A stretch of DNA of 64,000 nt from Paracoccus sp. (in: a-proteobacteria) (GCF_030604785.1 NZ_JAUVVF010000001.1:1-64000); one strand, 5' to 3'; numbered from the stretch's first letter, positions 42,681-52,669 are shown. Notes: generated by a model from the sequence alone, not told the origin. Made by a program: numbers and translations.

Positions 42681-44131
42681 CGTGTCAGGGGAGGCTCTTC
42701 GCCTTCGAACCGGAACAGGGCCAGACTGCGTTCGCGTTCGTTGATGGCAAGTCGCCGGTTGATCGGCGGCTGCGCCCGCGATCCGCAATTCTGCCGTTCG
42801 CAGAGATAGCAGTTCAGGCCGATATCGGTCGGGCCGGTGCGTTCCAGATTGATCCGGTCGGAATAGACCAGCCGCGCGGCATAGGACACGTCGCAGCCCA
42901 GCCCGATGGCCAGCCGCTGCGCGGGCGTGCTGTGCGTGCCGCCCGCCCGCGTGACCGTGCGCGCGATCGAGAAGTAGCTGGCCCCCTCGGGCATGCGGAT
43001 GATCTGGGTCTGGACCTGTCCCGGCGCCTCGAAGGCGGCGTGGATGTTCCACAGCGGGCAAGTGCCGCCGAAACGCGAGAACGGAAAGCGCCCCGCGCTG
43101 AAGCGTTTCGAGACATTGCCCGCCCGGTCGATCCGCACGAAGAAGAACGGGATACCGCGCGCATCGGGGCGTTGCAGCGTCGCCATGCGGTGCGCCGTCT
43201 GTTCGTAGCTGGCGCCGAAACGGTGGCTGATCAGTTCCACGTCATATCGTTCCTGCTCGCAGGCGGCCAGAAAGCGGGCATAGGGCATCTGCAACGCGGC
43301 GGAAAAGTAGTTCGCCAGACTGACGCGCGCGAGGCTGCGTGTATCGGCATCCTTGAAGCCCGCCGCGTCGATCTGATCCTCGATCAGCGCCTCGTATTCC
43401 AGTCGCGCGATCAGCACGCCGATCTGGAACCGGCGGCTGGCCTGCGCCAGCAATTCCGACAGCATCAACTCCTTGCGGTGCGGGTCATAGCGGCGCAGCG
43501 CTCCGCCCATCACCTCGGCCGGCAGGATGCGGACGCGGATGCCGTGGCGGGACATGCGCTCGGTCAGGGCCAGATGCGGTTCCTCGCGGTGCAGCGCCAT
43601 GTCCACGGCCAGTCTTTCGGCCGCGCGGTCCACCGCATCGACGTAATTGTCGGTCTCGTACAGCCAGTCGCGCACGCGTTCGTCGGGGCGGCTGACCTCG
43701 CCTATGGCCTCGACCTTGGCACGGTCGGTAAAGGGGTTCTCGTCCACCTGATCGCGCATCCGCTGTTCGGTCAGCTTGCCGTGCATCCTGACGATCCCGG
43801 CGGCGATCCGGGGCGAGGCTTGCAGAACGGCCTCGATCTCGGAATGAGGCAGGCCGGACAGCTCCATCGCGGGGTCTTTCAGCGCGGCCTCGAAATCGGC
43901 GGTCAGCTGGGCATCGACCTCGGGCGCCAGTTCCGAGATGTTCATGTCATAGACCTGCGCCAGCCGCAGCAGCAGGTTCGCTGATGCGGGCCGCTGGTCG
44001 GCCTCGATCAGGGTGATGTAGCTGGCCGAGACGTCAAGCTGTTCGGCCAGCTGCGCCTGCGTCAGCCCAAGCGACTTGCGCAGCACCTTGAGCCTGCGCC
44101 CGATCATCAGCTTCGCGCTGCGCTTTGCCAT
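42677..44131 (-). CDS. XRE/ScfR-type short-chain fatty acyl regulator (RamB-like), divergent from aceA
   Basis: 484 residues from ATG 44131, chosen because GGAAGGG lies seven bases before it. An XRE helix-turn-helix (LKVLRKSLGLTQAQLAEQLD, VSASYITLIEADQRPAS) is followed by a large IrrE/ScfR-like domain and a C-terminal Cys cluster (LNCYLCERQNCGS). The family includes RamB, which senses acyl-CoA or acetate status and controls acetate assimilation genes. Divergent placement beside isocitrate lyase matches Paracoccus, where a RamB-type protein controls aceA. Regulation of aceA here is an inference from that context. Confidence 0.9.
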   Translation of the reverse strand: MAKRSAKLMIGRRLKVLRKSLGLTQAQLAEQLDVSASYITLIEADQRPASANLLLRLAQVYDMNISELAPEVDAQLTADFEAALKDPAMELSGLPHSEIEAVLQASPRIAAGIVRMHGKLTEQRMRDQVDENPFTDRAKVEAIGEVSRPDERVRDWLYETDNYVDAVDRAAERLAVDMALHREEPHLALTERMSRHGIRVRILPAEVMGGALRRYDPHRKELMLSELLAQASRRFQIGVLIARLEYEALIEDQIDAAGFKDADTRSLARVSLANYFSAALQMPYARFLAACEQERYDVELISHRFGASYEQTAHRMATLQRPDARGIPFFFVRIDRAGNVSKRFSAGRFPFSRFGGTCPLWNIHAAFEAPGQVQTQIIRMPEGASYFSIARTVTRAGGTHSTPAQRLAIGLGCDVSYAARLVYSDRINLERTGPTDIGLNCYLCERQNCGSRAQPPINRRLAINERERSLALFRFEGEEPPLTR

Positions 44132-44447
44132 CAGCCGCCCTTCCGTCATGTGACAGACCTACAGTTTCGCCAGTCACTATATGACAAAACTGACAAACGC
44201 ACCCGTTAATTTCAAACGGATAATGCATTTGCGGCGTTACATTACTAATCTGACATCAGGGAATCGCAGATCGCTGCAAACGCCCAGAGGAGGACCGGAT
44301 GACAACAGCCTGCCCAAGGCCACCACGCGTGGTCATCTGATCCGCCGCCGCGCGGCATCTCGCTTCGCACCGAACATCAATCCTGGCCGGACGGCCCCCG
44401 CACCGGGGCGCCGATCCCCCTGTCACATCTGCCTGAATGAGGATCAC
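44132..44447 (+). promoter_or_regulatory. Divergent regulatory region of the RamB-like gene and aceA
   Basis: This 316-base gap has an AT-richer half (44150-44270). TGACA occurs four times on the plus strand (44151, 44182, 44191, 44251), two of them as adjacent TGACAAA copies nine bases apart. TTTGC (44228-44232) and GCAAA (44276-44280) could be separated arms of a RamB-type site. The second half holds the leader ORF at 44299-44340. I could not fix a core promoter. Confidence 0.5.
44299..44340 (+). CDS. Possible 13-residue leader ORF before aceA
   Basis: The frame reads MTTACPRPPRVVI and stops 107 bases before the aceA ATG. Its ribosome-binding site AGAGGAGG (44286-44293) is the best match to the anti-Shine-Dalgarno in the region and better than that of aceA itself (GAGGA). 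It contains a Pro-Arg-Pro-Pro-Arg run of the kind that can slow ribosomes. Short GC hairpins (GCCGC/GCGGC near 44348; CGGCCCC/GGGGC near 44392) lie between it and aceA. Translation is unproven and chance is possible. Confidence 0.35.
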   Translation: MTTACPRPPRVVI

Positions 44448-46067
44448 ATGGCAAACCGCAAGACCTATGCCGAACTGCGCGCCGAGGCGCTGGCACGTTA
44501 CCCCTCGGGTCAGACGCCCGGCGGCGTCACCGTTGACGATATCGTCCAGCTGAAGCTGCAGAACACGTTCGACACGCATCTGGACGTGGCCCGCGCCATG
44601 GCCAAGGTCATGCGCGAGGACATGGCGGCCTATGACGCCGATCCCTCGCTGTCGACCCAGTCGCTTGGCTGCTGGTCGGGCTTCCACGCGCAGCAGATGA
44701 TCAAGTCGGTCAAGCGCCTGCGCGGCACGACCAAGCGCGCCTATGTCTATCTGTCGGGCTGGATGGTCGCGGGCCTTCGCAACCGTTGGGGCCATCTGCC
44801 CGACCAGTCGATGCATGAAAAGACCGCCGTCGCCGACCTGATCCAGGAGATCTACACCTCGCTGCGTCAGGCCGACGAGGTCGCGATCAACGACCTGTTC
44901 AAGGACCTCAAGAAGGCGCGCGATGCCGGTGACGCCGCCGCCGAGAAGGCCGCGATCGAGGCGATCGACAACTTTGAAACCCATGTCGTGCCGATCATCG
45001 CGGATATCGACGCGGGCTTCGGCAACGAACACGCGACCTATCTGCTGGCCAAGGAACTGATCAAGGCCGGCGCCTGCTGCCTTCAGATCGAAAACCAGGT
45101 CTCGGACGCCAAGCAGTGCGGCCACCAGGACGGCAAGGTCACGGTCCCGCGGGAAGACTTCATCGAGAAGCTGCGCGCCTGCCGCCTGGCCTTCGAGGAA
45201 CTGGGCGTGGACGAGGGCGTCATCGTCGCCCGCACCGACAGCCTGGGCGCGGGCCTGACCCAGAAGGTTCCGGTCAGCCAGCAGCCCGGCGATCTGGCCG
45301 CCGAATACATCAAGTGGCTCAAGACCGAGCCGATCACCGACGCGAACCCGATGAAGGATGGCGAGCTTGCGCTGTTCCAGAACGGCCAGTTCGTGCGCCC
45401 AGCGCGCCTGCCCAACGGGCTGTTCCCCTTCCAGGAGGGTTCGGGGCGTGACCGCGTGGTCGAGGATTGCATCGCTTCGCTGACCCAAGGCGGCGCGGAC
45501 CTGCTGTGGATCGAGACCGACACCCCGAACGTGGACGAGATCGCCGGCATGGTGAACGACATCCGCAAGGTCGTGCCGAACGCCAAGCTGACCTACAACA
45601 ACTCGCCCAGCTTCAACTGGACCCTGAACCTGCGCAAGCAGGTCCGCGACCAGTGGATCGCCGAGGGCAAGATCAGCGAGACCGACTATCCCGCCGGCAA
45701 CGAGCTGATGAAGCCGGATTTCGACCAGACCGATCTGGGCCGCGAGGCCGATGACCGTCTGCGCCGCTTCCAGACCGACATCTCGACCCGTGCGGGCGTG
45801 TTCCACAACCTGATCACGCTGCCGACCTTCCACCTGACCGCGAAATCGGTGGACGAGCTGTCGCGCGGCTATTTCGGCGAGGACAAGATGCTGGCCTATG
45901 TCGCCACCGTGCAGCGCGAAGAGATCCGTCGCGGCATCTCGGCGGTCAAGCACCAGCACGAGGTCGGCTCGGATCTGGGCGACACCTTCAAGGAGATGGT
46001 CGCAGGCGAGCGCGCCCTGAAGGCGGGCGGCCATGCCAACACCATGAACCAGTTCGCCGCCGAGTGA
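44448..46067 (+). CDS. aceA: Isocitrate lyase
   Basis: 539 residues of the PEP mutase/ICL superfamily, the longer ICL form. The catalytic loop reads SDAKQCGHQDGKVTVPREDF, with metal-binding IIADIDAGFGNEHATYLLAK and TYNNSPSFNWTLNLRKQ. It splits isocitrate to succinate and glyoxylate for growth on acetate and similar substrates. The frame is open for 89 codons upstream, but the family N-terminus MANRKTYAELRAEAL and GAGGA five bases before it fix the start. It diverges from the RamB-like regulator. Malate synthase is not in the window. Confidence 0.97.
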   Translation: MANRKTYAELRAEALARYPSGQTPGGVTVDDIVQLKLQNTFDTHLDVARAMAKVMREDMAAYDADPSLSTQSLGCWSGFHAQQMIKSVKRLRGTTKRAYVYLSGWMVAGLRNRWGHLPDQSMHEKTAVADLIQEIYTSLRQADEVAINDLFKDLKKARDAGDAAAEKAAIEAIDNFETHVVPIIADIDAGFGNEHATYLLAKELIKAGACCLQIENQVSDAKQCGHQDGKVTVPREDFIEKLRACRLAFEELGVDEGVIVARTDSLGAGLTQKVPVSQQPGDLAAEYIKWLKTEPITDANPMKDGELALFQNGQFVRPARLPNGLFPFQEGSGRDRVVEDCIASLTQGGADLLWIETDTPNVDEIAGMVNDIRKVVPNAKLTYNNSPSFNWTLNLRKQVRDQWIAEGKISETDYPAGNELMKPDFDQTDLGREADDRLRRFQTDISTRAGVFHNLITLPTFHLTAKSVDELSRGYFGEDKMLAYVATVQREEIRRGISAVKHQHEVGSDLGDTFKEMVAGERALKAGGHANTMNQFAAE

Positions 46068-46085
46068 TCGGCTGCTGAACCCACA

Positions 46086-46110
46086 CCCCGGCCCGCATGA
46101 CGGGCCGGGG
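46086..46110 (+). terminator. Stem-loop between aceA and the small gene
   Basis: CCCCGGCCCG and CGGGCCGGGG form a perfect 10-bp stem around CATGA, starting 19 bases past the aceA stop. There is no T-tract, so it may stabilise the aceA mRNA while allowing some read-through to the gene at 46144. Confidence 0.5.
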
Positions 46111-46143
46111 GACCACCAGAACCGTTCATCCAGGGAGGATATC

Positions 46144-46374
46144 ATGAACGAGAGCACCGACTTCCAGCGCATCGAACGTCCCGAGACAGACGCCCAGACC
46201 CGCGCGATCCACCGCGTCGCCGATGCCGTCCACCGCATGAACGAGGCCGTCCAGCGCGCCGTCGCCGAGGGCATCTCGGTCGAGCTGGTCCGCGTCTCGC
46301 GCCATCACAACGGCGCCGGCGCATGGGGCGACCAGATCGTTCCGACCATCCGGGACGTCTCGCAGGACAAGTGA
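46144..46374 (+). CDS. 76-residue protein of unknown function downstream of aceA
   Basis: I do not recognise the family. The protein is hydrophilic with no signal peptide or membrane segment. Residues about 15-45 form a likely amphipathic helix (DAQTRAIHRVADAVHRMNEA), and the second half includes SVELVRVSRHHNGAGAWGDQ. AGGGAGG lies before the ATG, and a T-tailed hairpin follows the stop, so it looks like a real, translated gene. It follows aceA across one stem-loop and may be co-expressed with it. Confidence 0.7.
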   Translation: MNESTDFQRIERPETDAQTRAIHRVADAVHRMNEAVQRAVAEGISVELVRVSRHHNGAGAWGDQIVPTIRDVSQDK

Positions 46375-46425
46375 TCCCGTGTCCGGCTGCGTATCCAGCC
46401 GGGTGACGCCCGGCCATCATGACAG

Positions 46426-46475
46426 CGCCCGGTCCCCATTGCGCCCGAACAGGGCAGCGGGGGCCGGGCGATTTT
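46426..46475 (+). terminator. Terminator after the small gene
   Basis: CGCCCGG at 46426 pairs with CCGGGCG ending at 46470, followed by ATTTT. The inner part can add C4/G4 pairs around a long loop. It sits between convergent transcription units and may serve both. Confidence 0.65.
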
Positions 46476-46488
46476 CGTGGGGATGGCT

Positions 46489-47334
46489 TCAGTCGATGAT
46501 GACGCGATGCTCGGGCTGGCCCGACACGTCCAGATCGACGGCAAAGGTCAAGCCGTCCTCGCGGCGCGGCTTCTCCAGATCGACCCGCGCCGAGGTTGCG
46601 TAAAGCGTCTGCAGATCGGCCCCGCCAAAAGCCGGGCACGAGATCTGGCTTGCCGGGAAGGTGACCTCCCGGATGAAATGGCCGTCGGTATCGTAGCAGG
46701 CCACGCGCGACGCGCCCCATTGCGCCGACCACAGAAAGCCCTCGGCATCGATCACCGCGCCATCGGGGTTCAGCCCGTCCGCCGTCAGGTCGATGAAGGG
46801 CACCGGCTCGCTGAGCGGCCAGCCCTGCTCGTCCAGCGCCACGCGGCTGATGATGCCCTCATCCGTATCCGCGAAATGCGCCCGCGACCCGTCGGGCGAG
46901 AAGCAGATCGCATTGGGGATCGTGATGCCGCTGAACAGGCGGCGCAGCTCGCCCCGGTAATAGCGCCAGATCGAGCCCGCGCCCGGTTCGGCATTCAGCC
47001 CCATCGTGCCGATCCAGAAGCCGCCCTGCGGATCGGCGCGCCCGTCATTGCTGCGCGTGACCGGATTGTCGGCCTCCAGCGCGACCAGATCGCGCCGGCT
47101 GCCGTCGCGCAGGTCGAACAGTATCAGAGCGCGCGACGAGGCCACGATCAGCCGGTCGCGGTCCACGATTCCCGCCGCCGAGACGTGATCGGTGAAATCC
47201 CAGACCTGCACCGTCCCGCCCGGCGCCTTCATGTGCATGCGCTTTTCCAGAATGTCGAACCAGATCAGCGCGCCCCGGTCCGAGTGCCACAGCGCGCCCT
47301 CGCCCAAGGTGCAGATCGCGTCGTCGAAGATCAT
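46489..47334 (-). CDS. SMP-30/gluconolactonase-family lactonase, probable galactonolactonase
   Basis: 281 residues, six-bladed beta-propeller SMP-30 family. The metal ligands are placed as in gluconolactonases: [12 protein letters not shown] (Glu), [19 protein letters not shown] (Asn, Asp) and [20 protein letters not shown] (Asp). It should hydrolyse D-galactono-lactone made by the galactose dehydrogenase encoded on the other arm. The lactone specificity is inferred from the locus. ATGA overlap with dgoA shows it is the last gene of the minus-strand galactoside arm. Confidence 0.88.
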   Translation of the reverse strand: MIFDDAICTLGEGALWHSDRGALIWFDILEKRMHMKAPGGTVQVWDFTDHVSAAGIVDRDRLIVASSRALILFDLRDGSRRDLVALEADNPVTRSNDGRADPQGGFWIGTMGLNAEPGAGSIWRYYRGELRRLFSGITIPNAICFSPDGSRAHFADTDEGIISRVALDEQGWPLSEPVPFIDLTADGLNPDGAVIDAEGFLWSAQWGASRVACYDTDGHFIREVTFPASQISCPAFGGADLQTLYATSARVDLEKPRREDGLTFAVDLDVSGQPEHRVIID

Positions 47335-47951
47335 GCCATCACTCCCTTGCCCGAGGCCCGGTCGAACGCTTCGACCAGTGCCCGCGCCTTCGCCGCGACC
47401 GTCGCGGCATCGTCGCCCGGCTTGTAGAGCGCGCTGCCGATGCCGAAGCCCGCCGCGCCGGATTGCCACCATTCGCCCATATTCTGCGCCGAGACGCCAC
47501 CCACCGCGAACAGCGCCGTCCCTCTCGGCAGGACCGCGCTCATGGCGCGCAGCCCCGCGGGGCCGATCAGCTCGCCCGGAAACAGCTTCAGTCCGGTGGC
47601 GCCCGCATCCAGCGCGGCAAAGGCCTCGGTCGGGGTCATTACGCCCGGCCAGCTTTCCATGCCCGCCGCAACGCTGGCCCTGATGACCGAGGGGTTGCAA
47701 TTGGGCGACACGATCAGCCGCGCGCCCATGGCGGCCAGCGCCTCGACCTCCGAGACGCGCAGGACCGTGCCCGCGCCGATCAGCGCCCGGTCGGCGAACG
47801 CGCCCACCATGGCCGCGACGCTGTCCATCGCGGCCGGAGAGTTCAGCGGCACTTCCAGCCGGGTGATCCCGGCCCCGATCAGGGCCTCGGCGACGGGCAG
47901 GGCCTCGGGCGGGGTGATCCCGCGCAGGATGGCGATCAGGGGGCGGCTCAT
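47331..47951 (-). CDS. dgoA: 2-dehydro-3-deoxy-6-phosphogalactonate aldolase
   Basis: 206 residues of the KDPG/KDPGal aldolase family (class I, Schiff-base lysine). Signature segments are [66 protein letters not shown] and [20 protein letters not shown], with the catalytic Lys in GLKLFPGE. It cleaves phosphorylated KDGal to pyruvate and glyceraldehyde 3-phosphate, the last step of the De Ley-Doudoroff route. It overlaps its neighbours on both sides by four bases. Confidence 0.93.
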   Translation of the reverse strand: MSRPLIAILRGITPPEALPVAEALIGAGITRLEVPLNSPAAMDSVAAMVGAFADRALIGAGTVLRVSEVEALAAMGARLIVSPNCNPSVIRASVAAGMESWPGVMTPTEAFAALDAGATGLKLFPGELIGPAGLRAMSAVLPRGTALFAVGGVSAQNMGEWWQSGAAGFGIGSALYKPGDDAATVAAKARALVEAFDRASGKGVMA

Positions 47952-48835
47952 GTCGTGACCTTCAGTTCCTTGCGCGCGGCATTCAGGCCGGCGAGCGTGG
48001 CTTCCTCGGCGCCGACCTGCGTGACGGGGGCGCCCTGCGCCCGCAGCGCCTGCGCATAAAGCGCCGACAAGGCGGGCGCGCCGATGATCGTGACCTGATG
48101 GCCCAGCCACCAGGGTTTCGCGGCAGCCAGTTCCCAGCCGATCAGCGTGCCCGACAGACGCGCCCGCGCCGAGGCCGGGGCAAGCCCCGCCAGCAGCGTC
48201 TCGGCCCGGATCTGGAACAGGCCCGCATAGCCCTGCGCGGGCCGCGACATGGCCTGATCGACGGCGGCCGCAAAACCGGCGCTGTCGCAGCCCTCGCCCG
48301 CCAGCGAATGGCGCAGGACCGACTGCCCGGCCAACAGACCGAACAGCTCGCCGGTCAGGAAGGTCTTGAAGTGGCAGATCTCTCCTGCCGAGATGCGGAC
48401 CCATTTGCTGTGCGTGCCGGGCAGGCAGGCAATGCCGTCGAAATCGGGATGCACCGCCAGAAGGCCCGCAATCTGCGTTTCCTCGCCGCGCATCACATCG
48501 GCGGGCTGGTCCTGCCGGACGCCGCAGATGACGTAAACGGGCCGGCCTGCGCTGGGAGCCGTGACCATGCGCGGGCGGGCGGGGCAGGGAACCGGCGCAT
48601 AGGGCGCCTCGATCCAGCCCTGACGCGAGCCGACCATGCCGCAGGCGATGACCGGCACGTCCGGCCAGCCCTGTGTCGCGCCGGCCAGAACCGGGGCAAA
48701 GGCATCGGGCGCAAGCCCCGCCATGCCCTGATCCGACTGGCGGCTTTCGACGACCCGATCCCCCGCCATCGCCCAGAGCCGCAGATTGGTCGTGCCCCAA
48801 TCCGCCGCGATCCAGTCTATGCTCTGATCGGTCAC
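47948..48835 (-). CDS. dgoK: 2-dehydro-3-deoxygalactonokinase
   Basis: 295 residues, starting at GTG that overlaps the alpha-galactosidase stop (GTGA). DgoK family motifs are [16 protein letters not shown] (phosphate-binding), [34 protein letters not shown] and [13 protein letters not shown]. It phosphorylates 2-keto-3-deoxy-galactonate for the adjacent aldolase. An ATG further upstream in frame would lie inside the galactosidase gene and lacks homology. Confidence 0.93.
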   Translation of the reverse strand: MTDQSIDWIAADWGTTNLRLWAMAGDRVVESRQSDQGMAGLAPDAFAPVLAGATQGWPDVPVIACGMVGSRQGWIEAPYAPVPCPARPRMVTAPSAGRPVYVICGVRQDQPADVMRGEETQIAGLLAVHPDFDGIACLPGTHSKWVRISAGEICHFKTFLTGELFGLLAGQSVLRHSLAGEGCDSAGFAAAVDQAMSRPAQGYAGLFQIRAETLLAGLAPASARARLSGTLIGWELAAAKPWWLGHQVTIIGAPALSALYAQALRAQGAPVTQVGAEEATLAGLNAARKELKVTT

Positions 48836-50874
48836 AGGCGCTCTCCTTCGATGACGGCGATGGTCTGGGGGAAGGCGGGCGGCAGCGCAAGCCCCTGCGC
48901 CATCAGGCTTGCGCCGTCCAGCACGACCTCGCCGCGCGTGATCGCCGTGCCCGAGGCCGGATGCCCGCCCGGCCGCTCGATCATCCGCAGCCGGTAGCGC
49001 GCGGCGGGGTCCAGCGCGGTCAGCCGCAGGGGCGGGGGTTGCAGGGCGGTCTGCGTCTCGATCTGGGCGGCGAAGATCGCCAGACGCGATCCGTCGGCGG
49101 CCAGCTGCATCTCGGCCAGCGCGCCGCCGGGCCGGTCGAGGCGCCAGATGTCGCCCGCCATCATCCAGCCGCGATTGGCCTTCCACCAGGCGGTGACGCG
49201 GGTCAGGGTCTGGGCCTCGGCCTCGGTCAGTTCGCGCGGGTCCATCTCGAAGCCCATATGGCGCTGCGCCGCCGTCCAGGCGCGCAGTGCCATCGGCAGG
49301 ATACGGCCCGAGGTGTGGCATTCGCGCGGCCCGACATGGCTGCCGGTCGCGCAGGCGGGCAGAAGGCTGGCCGCATGATGCTGGATGCGTAGCCGTTCCA
49401 GCGCATCGTTGCTGTCCGACAGCCAGACGCGCGCGCAGCGCGTCAGGATGCCCGCGTCGATCCGCCCGCCGCCCGAGGCGCAGCTTTCCCATTCCACCGC
49501 CGGGTGGGCCGCGCGCAGCCGGTCGAGCAGCGCATAGACTCCCCGCGTCTGTGCCGCATCGGGCCAGGGCGTCAGGCGGTTATGGTCCCATTTGACGTAG
49601 TCGATGTCCCACGCCGTCAGGATCGCGCTGATCCGGTCGAACAGATAATCGCGCACATCCTGCCGCGACAGGTCCAGATGCAGCTGGTTGCGGCCCCTGA
49701 TCTGGTCCGACGGTCCCAGCACCCAATCAGGATGGGCGCGGTGCAGGTCGCTGTCCTCGTTCACCATTTCGGGCTCGAACCACAGGCCAAAGCGCATGCC
49801 GAGCGCATGAACCTTGTCGATCAGCGGGCCGAAGCCCTGCTGATGCTTGCGCGGGTCGATCACCCAATCGCCAAGCGAGGACGTGTCGTCGTCGCGCTGC
49901 CCGAACCAGCCATCGTCCAGCACGAAGCGTTCCGCGCCAAGGGCTGCGGCGCGTTCGGCGATCTGGGCCAGTTCGGCGAGATCGTGGCGGAAATAGATCG
50001 CCTCCCACCCGTTGTAATGGACCGGGCGCGGCTGGCGCGCCGGGGGCAGGCGGTCGCGGATCGCGCGCTGAAAGGGGACCGAGACGCTGTTGAGGCCCTG
50101 ATCTCCGCGCACCAGCCAGATCTCGGCGGTCGCAAAGTCGGTGCCGGGCCTGCGTTCGGAACCCGAGCAATGGCCCAGCTGGATCTGGCGGCGCCCCTCG
50201 GGCAGGGTCTCGACCAGCATCCGGTGGCCGCCCGACCAGCCGTAATGCAGGGCGACGGCCTCTCCGGCGGTGTTGGTGGTGCCGGGCGCGGTCAGCCACA
50301 GATGCGGCGGGTGTTCGTGGCCCGACCGGCCGGTGCGCGCATCGCGCAGCCGGGCGCCGTGATCCAGCGCGCTGGTCACGGGCTGGAATTCGCGCGTCCA
50401 GCGGCCCGTCAGTTCGGTCAGATGCGACAGGTGCGGCGGTATCGGCAAGGCCAGCGCCAGATGGTGCAGCGTCAGGGGTGCGTCCGAGACCAGCCGCGCC
50501 GACAGCGCGATCAGGCCGTGATTCGTCGCGCGGGCCGTGATGTCCAGCCGCAGCCCCGGCGCGGCGTGGCGCAGGGTCAGGCCCGCGGCCTCCTCGGCGC
50601 CCTCGAAGCGCCATTCCGGTTCCAGCGGCGCGCCGTCCCGATAGGCGACCAGCCCGGGCTGGCCCGGAAAGCTGCGCCGCGCCTCGGGGATCAGCGACAG
50701 GGGCGGCAGCGCGTCCAGCATGCCGCCGGTGATCCCGCCCGCCCCGGTCGCCACCAGCGCGGCGAGGTCGGCATCCGCAGGCAGGGGCGCGCCCCAGTAA
50801 TGGCAGGCGGCCATCCCGCCATCGCTGCCCAGAACCAGCGTCTGCGCCGGTGTGTCGATCCTCCAAAGCTTCAT
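48832..50874 (-). CDS. GH36 alpha-galactosidase
   Basis: 680 residues, slightly shorter than many bacterial GH36 enzymes. The catalytic barrel contains [39 protein letters not shown], the nucleophile Asp430 in DYVKWDHNR and the acid/base Asp487 in WLSDSND, with [13 protein letters not shown] between. No signal peptide is present, so it acts in the cytoplasm on imported alpha-galactosides such as melibiose or raffinose. It overlaps the upstream ABC permease gene by four bases and dgoK downstream by four. Confidence 0.94.
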   Translation of the reverse strand: MKLWRIDTPAQTLVLGSDGGMAACHYWGAPLPADADLAALVATGAGGITGGMLDALPPLSLIPEARRSFPGQPGLVAYRDGAPLEPEWRFEGAEEAAGLTLRHAAPGLRLDITARATNHGLIALSARLVSDAPLTLHHLALALPIPPHLSHLTELTGRWTREFQPVTSALDHGARLRDARTGRSGHEHPPHLWLTAPGTTNTAGEAVALHYGWSGGHRMLVETLPEGRRQIQLGHCSGSERRPGTDFATAEIWLVRGDQGLNSVSVPFQRAIRDRLPPARQPRPVHYNGWEAIYFRHDLAELAQIAERAAALGAERFVLDDGWFGQRDDDTSSLGDWVIDPRKHQQGFGPLIDKVHALGMRFGLWFEPEMVNEDSDLHRAHPDWVLGPSDQIRGRNQLHLDLSRQDVRDYLFDRISAILTAWDIDYVKWDHNRLTPWPDAAQTRGVYALLDRLRAAHPAVEWESCASGGGRIDAGILTRCARVWLSDSNDALERLRIQHHAASLLPACATGSHVGPRECHTSGRILPMALRAWTAAQRHMGFEMDPRELTEAEAQTLTRVTAWWKANRGWMMAGDIWRLDRPGGALAEMQLAADGSRLAIFAAQIETQTALQPPPLRLTALDPAARYRLRMIERPGGHPASGTAITRGEVVLDGASLMAQGLALPPAFPQTIAVIEGERL

Positions 50875-51716
50875 TTCACGGCTCCGAGCGTCAGACCGGC
50901 GATGAAATGGCGCTGCATCAGGAAGAACATCAGCACCGGCGGCAGGGCGGCGAGGATCGAGCCCGCGCTGACCAGATGCCAGGCCGCGATCCATTGCCCG
51001 TTCAGGCTGTTCAGCCCCGCCGTCACCGGCTGCGTGGCCGCGCCCTGGGTCAGAACCATCGCCCAGAAGTAATCGTTCCAGACGAAGGTGAAAACCAGCA
51101 CCGACAAGGCTGCGATGGCGGGCCGGACCAGGGGCAGGACGATATGCCAGAAGATCTGCCATTCGGTGACGCCCTCGACGCGGGCGGCCTCGATCAGTTC
51201 ACGCGGCAGGGCCTTGATGAAGTTGCGCATGAAGAGCGTGCAGAACCCGGTCTGGAACGCGATGTGGAACAGCGCCAGACCCGTGATCGTGTTGTAGAGG
51301 CCCAGATTCACCGTCAGGTCGCGCACCGGCACCATCAGGATCTGGAATGGCACGAAATTGCCCGCCACGAACATGAAGAACACGACCAGCGACAGGCGGA
51401 ACTTGTAGACCGCCAGCGCAAAGCCCGTCAGGCAGGACAGCGCCACCGCGCCGATCACCACGGGGATCGTGATGCGGAAGCTGTTCCACAGATATTGCGC
51501 CAGGGGCGAGTTGCGGAACACCGTTACGTAATTCTCGAATGCCAGCCGCGAGGGCATGCCGAAGTAATTGCCCTGCGCCAGATCCGACGAGGGCCGGATC
51601 GAGGTCATGGCGACGCCCAGCAGCGGCAGCAGCCAAAGGACAAGCATCACGGGCAGCGCGACCCGATACAGGCGCTGCGCGGCGGGGGACATGGACTGGA
51701 TGGGGCGGGGGAACAT
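50871..51716 (-). CDS. Sugar ABC transporter permease (MalG type)
   Basis: 281 residues with six membrane segments. The EAA loop that contacts the ATPase is IEAARVEGVTEWQIFWHIVL near residue 190. It forms the inner-membrane channel together with the permease encoded at 51721. The upstream and downstream overlaps place it in a binding-protein / permease / permease / alpha-galactosidase / dgoK / dgoA / lactonase operon. The ligand is inferred to be a galactoside. Confidence 0.92.
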   Translation of the reverse strand: MFPRPIQSMSPAAQRLYRVALPVMLVLWLLPLLGVAMTSIRPSSDLAQGNYFGMPSRLAFENYVTVFRNSPLAQYLWNSFRITIPVVIGAVALSCLTGFALAVYKFRLSLVVFFMFVAGNFVPFQILMVPVRDLTVNLGLYNTITGLALFHIAFQTGFCTLFMRNFIKALPRELIEAARVEGVTEWQIFWHIVLPLVRPAIAALSVLVFTFVWNDYFWAMVLTQGAATQPVTAGLNSLNGQWIAAWHLVSAGSILAALPPVLMFFLMQRHFIAGLTLGAVK

Positions 51717-51720
51717 GGCG

Positions 51721-52638
51721 TTACTGGCCTTTCTCGTCGCGCCACATCTTCCAGATGAAGCCCGAGATGAAGATCATCATGATGCCGAACAGCACGACCG
51801 CGATCGCGGCGCCATAACCCATGCGGTAGCCGTATTCCGACAGGGCCTGTTCATACATGTAATAGGACAGCACACGGCTGGACCCGAACGGCCCGCCTGC
51901 GGTCATGATGCTGACCAGATCGAAGCTGCGCAGCGCGCCGATCACCGTCACCACCACCGCGATGAAGGTCGCCGGGCGCAGCTGCGGCAGCACCACGTGC
52001 CACAGCATCCGCCAGCCCTTGGCGCCGTCCAGCCGCGCGGCCTCGATCTGGTCGGGCGCTACCGCGTTCAGGCCGGTCAGATAGAGGATCATGCAATAGG
52101 CGATCTGCGGCCAGAGGCCCGCCGCGATGATGCCGTAGGTCACGTAACGCTCGTCCGCCAGCAGCGCCACGCCCGATCCCGTGACCCATTCGATCAGCGC
52201 ATAGAGCAGCCCGAAGCCCGGCGCGTAGAACCACGAGAAGATCAGGCCCACCACCACCTGGCTGATGACGAAGGGAAAGAAGAACAGCGACTTGTAGATG
52301 CGGATGCCACGCACCGTCTGGTTCAGGAACAGCGCGATCATCAGCCCCAGTGGCACGGCCAGCATGTAAAGCGCCAGCCAGATGACGTTGTTGCGCAGGC
52401 TGGTATAGAAGGCGTCGTCCCACCACAGCTCGCTGTAATTGGCGGTGCCGATCCAGCGCATCTGGCCCAGCCCGTCCCAGTCGTGGAACGAGACCCAGAC
52501 CGACTGGACGATGGGGATGAGGACATAGACCGCGAACATCGCCATGCCCGGTGCAAGGAACAGCCAAGGGGTCAGGCTGCGGCGGCGCGAACGCTTGCGC
52601 GGCGCGATCTGCGCCTCGGGGTCGGGCAGGGGGGTCAT
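51721..52638 (-). CDS. Sugar ABC transporter permease (MalF type)
   Basis: 305 residues, six membrane segments after a basic N-terminal tail (RKRSRRRSLTPWLFLAPGMA). The EAA loop is IEAARLDGAKGWRMLWHVVL. It pairs with the MalG-type permease four bases downstream. A GC-rich stem-loop separates it from the binding-protein gene. Confidence 0.92.
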   Translation of the reverse strand: MTPLPDPEAQIAPRKRSRRRSLTPWLFLAPGMAMFAVYVLIPIVQSVWVSFHDWDGLGQMRWIGTANYSELWWDDAFYTSLRNNVIWLALYMLAVPLGLMIALFLNQTVRGIRIYKSLFFFPFVISQVVVGLIFSWFYAPGFGLLYALIEWVTGSGVALLADERYVTYGIIAAGLWPQIAYCMILYLTGLNAVAPDQIEAARLDGAKGWRMLWHVVLPQLRPATFIAVVVTVIGALRSFDLVSIMTAGGPFGSSRVLSYYMYEQALSEYGYRMGYGAAIAVVLFGIMMIFISGFIWKMWRDEKGQ

Positions 52639-52669
52639 GGCGCGCTCCGGTGACTGGGGTCGAGGGGTT

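Noticed and set aside
44181-44447. Upstream in-frame ATG that would add 89 residues to isocitrate lyase
   Set aside because: The extension has no family similarity and crosses the regulatory region. MANRKTYAEL with GAGGA just upstream is the proper start.
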